NCBI GenBank assembly: GCA_000226015.1
Contig: JH152864.1
Location: 57,704-89,985 of the forward strand
Source of the DNA: Mnemiopsis leidyi
Lineage: Eukaryota; Ctenophora; Tentaculata; Lobata; Bolinopsidae
Length of the DNA stretch: 32,282 nucleotides
Direction of reading: 5' to 3'
Position 1 is the stretch's first letter. Every line of letters starts with the position of its first letter. Made by a program: the position numbers and the translations under genes. Under the pieces are notes generated by a model, which did not search any database, was not told the DNA's origin, and saw only the letters and a program-made list of their open reading frames with translations. Positions 30,865 through 32,282 of this stretch are shown piece after piece.

Positions 30865-31286
30865 AATGATCTAAAGAAGTATAGTTTGGTGTGATCAGTA
30901 AACAATGATCTAAAGAAGTATAGTTTGGTGTGATCACTAAACAATGATCTAAAGAAGTATAGTTTGGTGTGATCAGTAAACAATGATCTAAAGAAGTATA
31001 GTTTGGTGTGATCAGTAAACAATGATCTAAAGAAGTATAGTTTGGTGTGATCAGTAAACAATGATCTAAAGAAGTATAGTTTGGTGTGATCAGTAAACAA
31101 TGATCTAAAGAAGTATAGTTTGGTGTGATCAGTAAACAATGATCTAAAGAAGTATAGTTTGCTGTGATCACTAAGCAATGATCTAAAGAAGCATAGTTTG
31201 GTGTGATCAGTAAGCAATGATCTAAAGAAGTGTAGTTTGGTGTGATCAGTAAACAATGATCTAAAGAAGCATAGTTTGGTGTGATA
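30865..31286. repeat. 39-bp array, 11 copies
   Basis: Unit AATGATCTAAAGAAGTATAG plus TTTGGTGTGATCAGTAAAC. 39 bp is 13 codons, so two minus-strand frames read as 13-residue repeats (for example LLITPNYTSLDHC). I treat it as a minisatellite; the few substitutions are not concentrated at third positions of either frame. Confidence 0.94.
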
Positions 31287-31447
31287 ACTAAGAGCACCTG
31301 CCACGTTAGTTATTTATCATACTTCAGTAGTTTTGTTACTAAGTCATTTCATCTTTACCTCGTTAAAAAAACTCCTAAATGAAAAATAATCTACTGGAAA
31401 ATTAGTCCTCGCGTCACAACAAAACGGTGTCCCAGTCTCAAGTCTCA

Positions 31448-31552
31448 AGTCTCTATAGTAAGTATAAACAGTTTCTCTATAGTAAGTATAAACAGTTTCT
31501 CTATAGTAAGTATAAACAGTTTCTCTATAGTAAGTATAAACAGTTTCTCTGT
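31448..31552. repeat. 24-bp array with GTAAGTA, 4 copies
   Basis: Unit CTATAGTAAGTATAAACAGT plus TTCT. GTAAGTA recurs at 31458, 31482, 31506 and 31530, so each unit holds a donor-like plus-strand site. Confidence 0.94.
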
Positions 31553-32004
31553 AGCACGTAGCCAATCTGAGGCTGTCTGCATTACCACAGCTTGTCAAGA
31601 AACTTTGTTATTCTTAGTGTGCAGACAATTAAACTTCATCAGTTTAATTTCACCGCAGTGTCTACAAGTTGCGATGGTCACTTTTTCAGCAAACAACACT
31701 TTTACCAGGTCCTACCAGTGTCCCCTCTCTTCCCGTCAAATCTATTGATGTCCGGAACTTATGTTTCATTGCTTTTCTGAAGCTCATATCGGGATTTCTT
31801 CCCAATAATCGCCGTCTGTAAATCAGCTCAAAACTTTTCGTTCACAACCACGAAATTTTCAATTTGACTTGGGAATCTCAAAGGGTGTCCAATCACAGCT
31901 CCACGTGCGAAGATCGATCACGTGTCGTCATGACAACCAATCAAATAGCTGTTCCAAGTGCACGTGACATGTTCCCCGCCAATGGGAGATCACCTGGTAG
32001 CCAG
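31553..32004 (+). promoter_or_regulatory. Possible promoter region at right edge
   Basis: After 31860 there are CCAAT boxes (31889, 31936, 31979) interleaved with E-boxes (31903, 31919, 31961), before the candidate exon at 32005. The earlier part (31553-31860) shows nothing I can name. Confidence 0.38.
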
Positions 32005-32112
32005 ATGACAGTCAAAAGGACCGCGGAAGATCAAAGCGCGGAGGAGACCCCGGGACGCTGCTGGGTACACGACACACAAAACGGTTGGGGATCACGGGGC
32101 GCGAACATACGG
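32005..32112 (+). CDS. Possible first coding exon of a gene running off the right edge
   Basis: ATG at 32005 opens 36 codons (MTVKRTAEDQSAEETPGRCW and on to RGANIR) ending CGG|GTAAGT, a strong donor, in phase 0. It is CpG-richer than its surroundings and is preceded within about 120 bp by CCAAT boxes at 31889, 31936 and 31979 and E-boxes at 31903, 31919 and 31961, a promoter-like arrangement. The frame is open further upstream, so the start is uncertain. No domain is recognisable from 36 residues. Confidence 0.3.
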
Positions 32113-32183
32113 GTAAGTCGTAGTTTCTGACCTGGTCACGAACCGGGGCTTAAAAACCTCTGCTCGGAGGAGGTTTAGATAGG

Positions 32184-32255
<72 letters not shown>

Positions 32256-32282
32256 GAGGAGGAGGTAGGAGGTAGGTAGGAG
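32184..32282. repeat. (GA)n microsatellite at the right edge
   Basis: A long AG dinucleotide run followed by GAGGAGGAGGTAGGAGGTAGG up to the end of the window, just after the candidate first exon. Confidence 0.97.

Overview
This is an animal nuclear genome window. It holds spliced genes with GT..AG introns, an ANTP-class homeobox gene and a family 31 (GT31) glycosyltransferase, in AT-rich DNA with long introns and very many minisatellites. I cannot place the species. There is no sign of a bacterial, organellar or viral replicon. One assembly gap (N) lies at 17760-17891.

Layout: (1) About 0.1-7.06 kb: a minus-strand Golgi beta-1,3-glycosyltransferase-like gene. Eight coding exons join in perfect phase from a type II signal anchor to the conserved C-terminal ED..G motif; the last coding exon is unresolved. 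A short plus-strand candidate secreted gene (two exons) lies at 0.53-0.80 kb. (2) 7.06-11.4 kb: intergenic, with a 1.2 kb GC-rich, inverted-repeat mobile element at 9.17-10.38 kb. (3) 11.4-23.4 kb: a minus-strand NK-like homeobox gene. It has a 5' UTR exon, an N-terminal exon, a 72-nt phase-1/phase-1 exon carrying AWYSW, two exons that split the homeodomain after residue 44, and two C-terminal exons ending in a stop. (4) 23.4-32.3 kb: a divergent plus-strand candidate for a small secreted protein (24.97-26.83 kb), then several large tandem arrays, and a possible plus-strand first exon at the right edge.

Most striking features: tandem arrays abut exon borders in several genes. In two genes the repeat unit contains the exon end and the 5' splice site, giving 13 and 3 copies of the donor. 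A 13-copy 21-bp array carries, in ten units, a 15-mer matching the palindromic steroid-receptor element GGTACAnnnTGTTCT. From about 9 kb rightward, and especially around the homeobox locus, CACGTG E-boxes are far denser than expected and often occur beside CCAAT boxes. No known multi-gene system (CRISPR, operon, defence island) is present.
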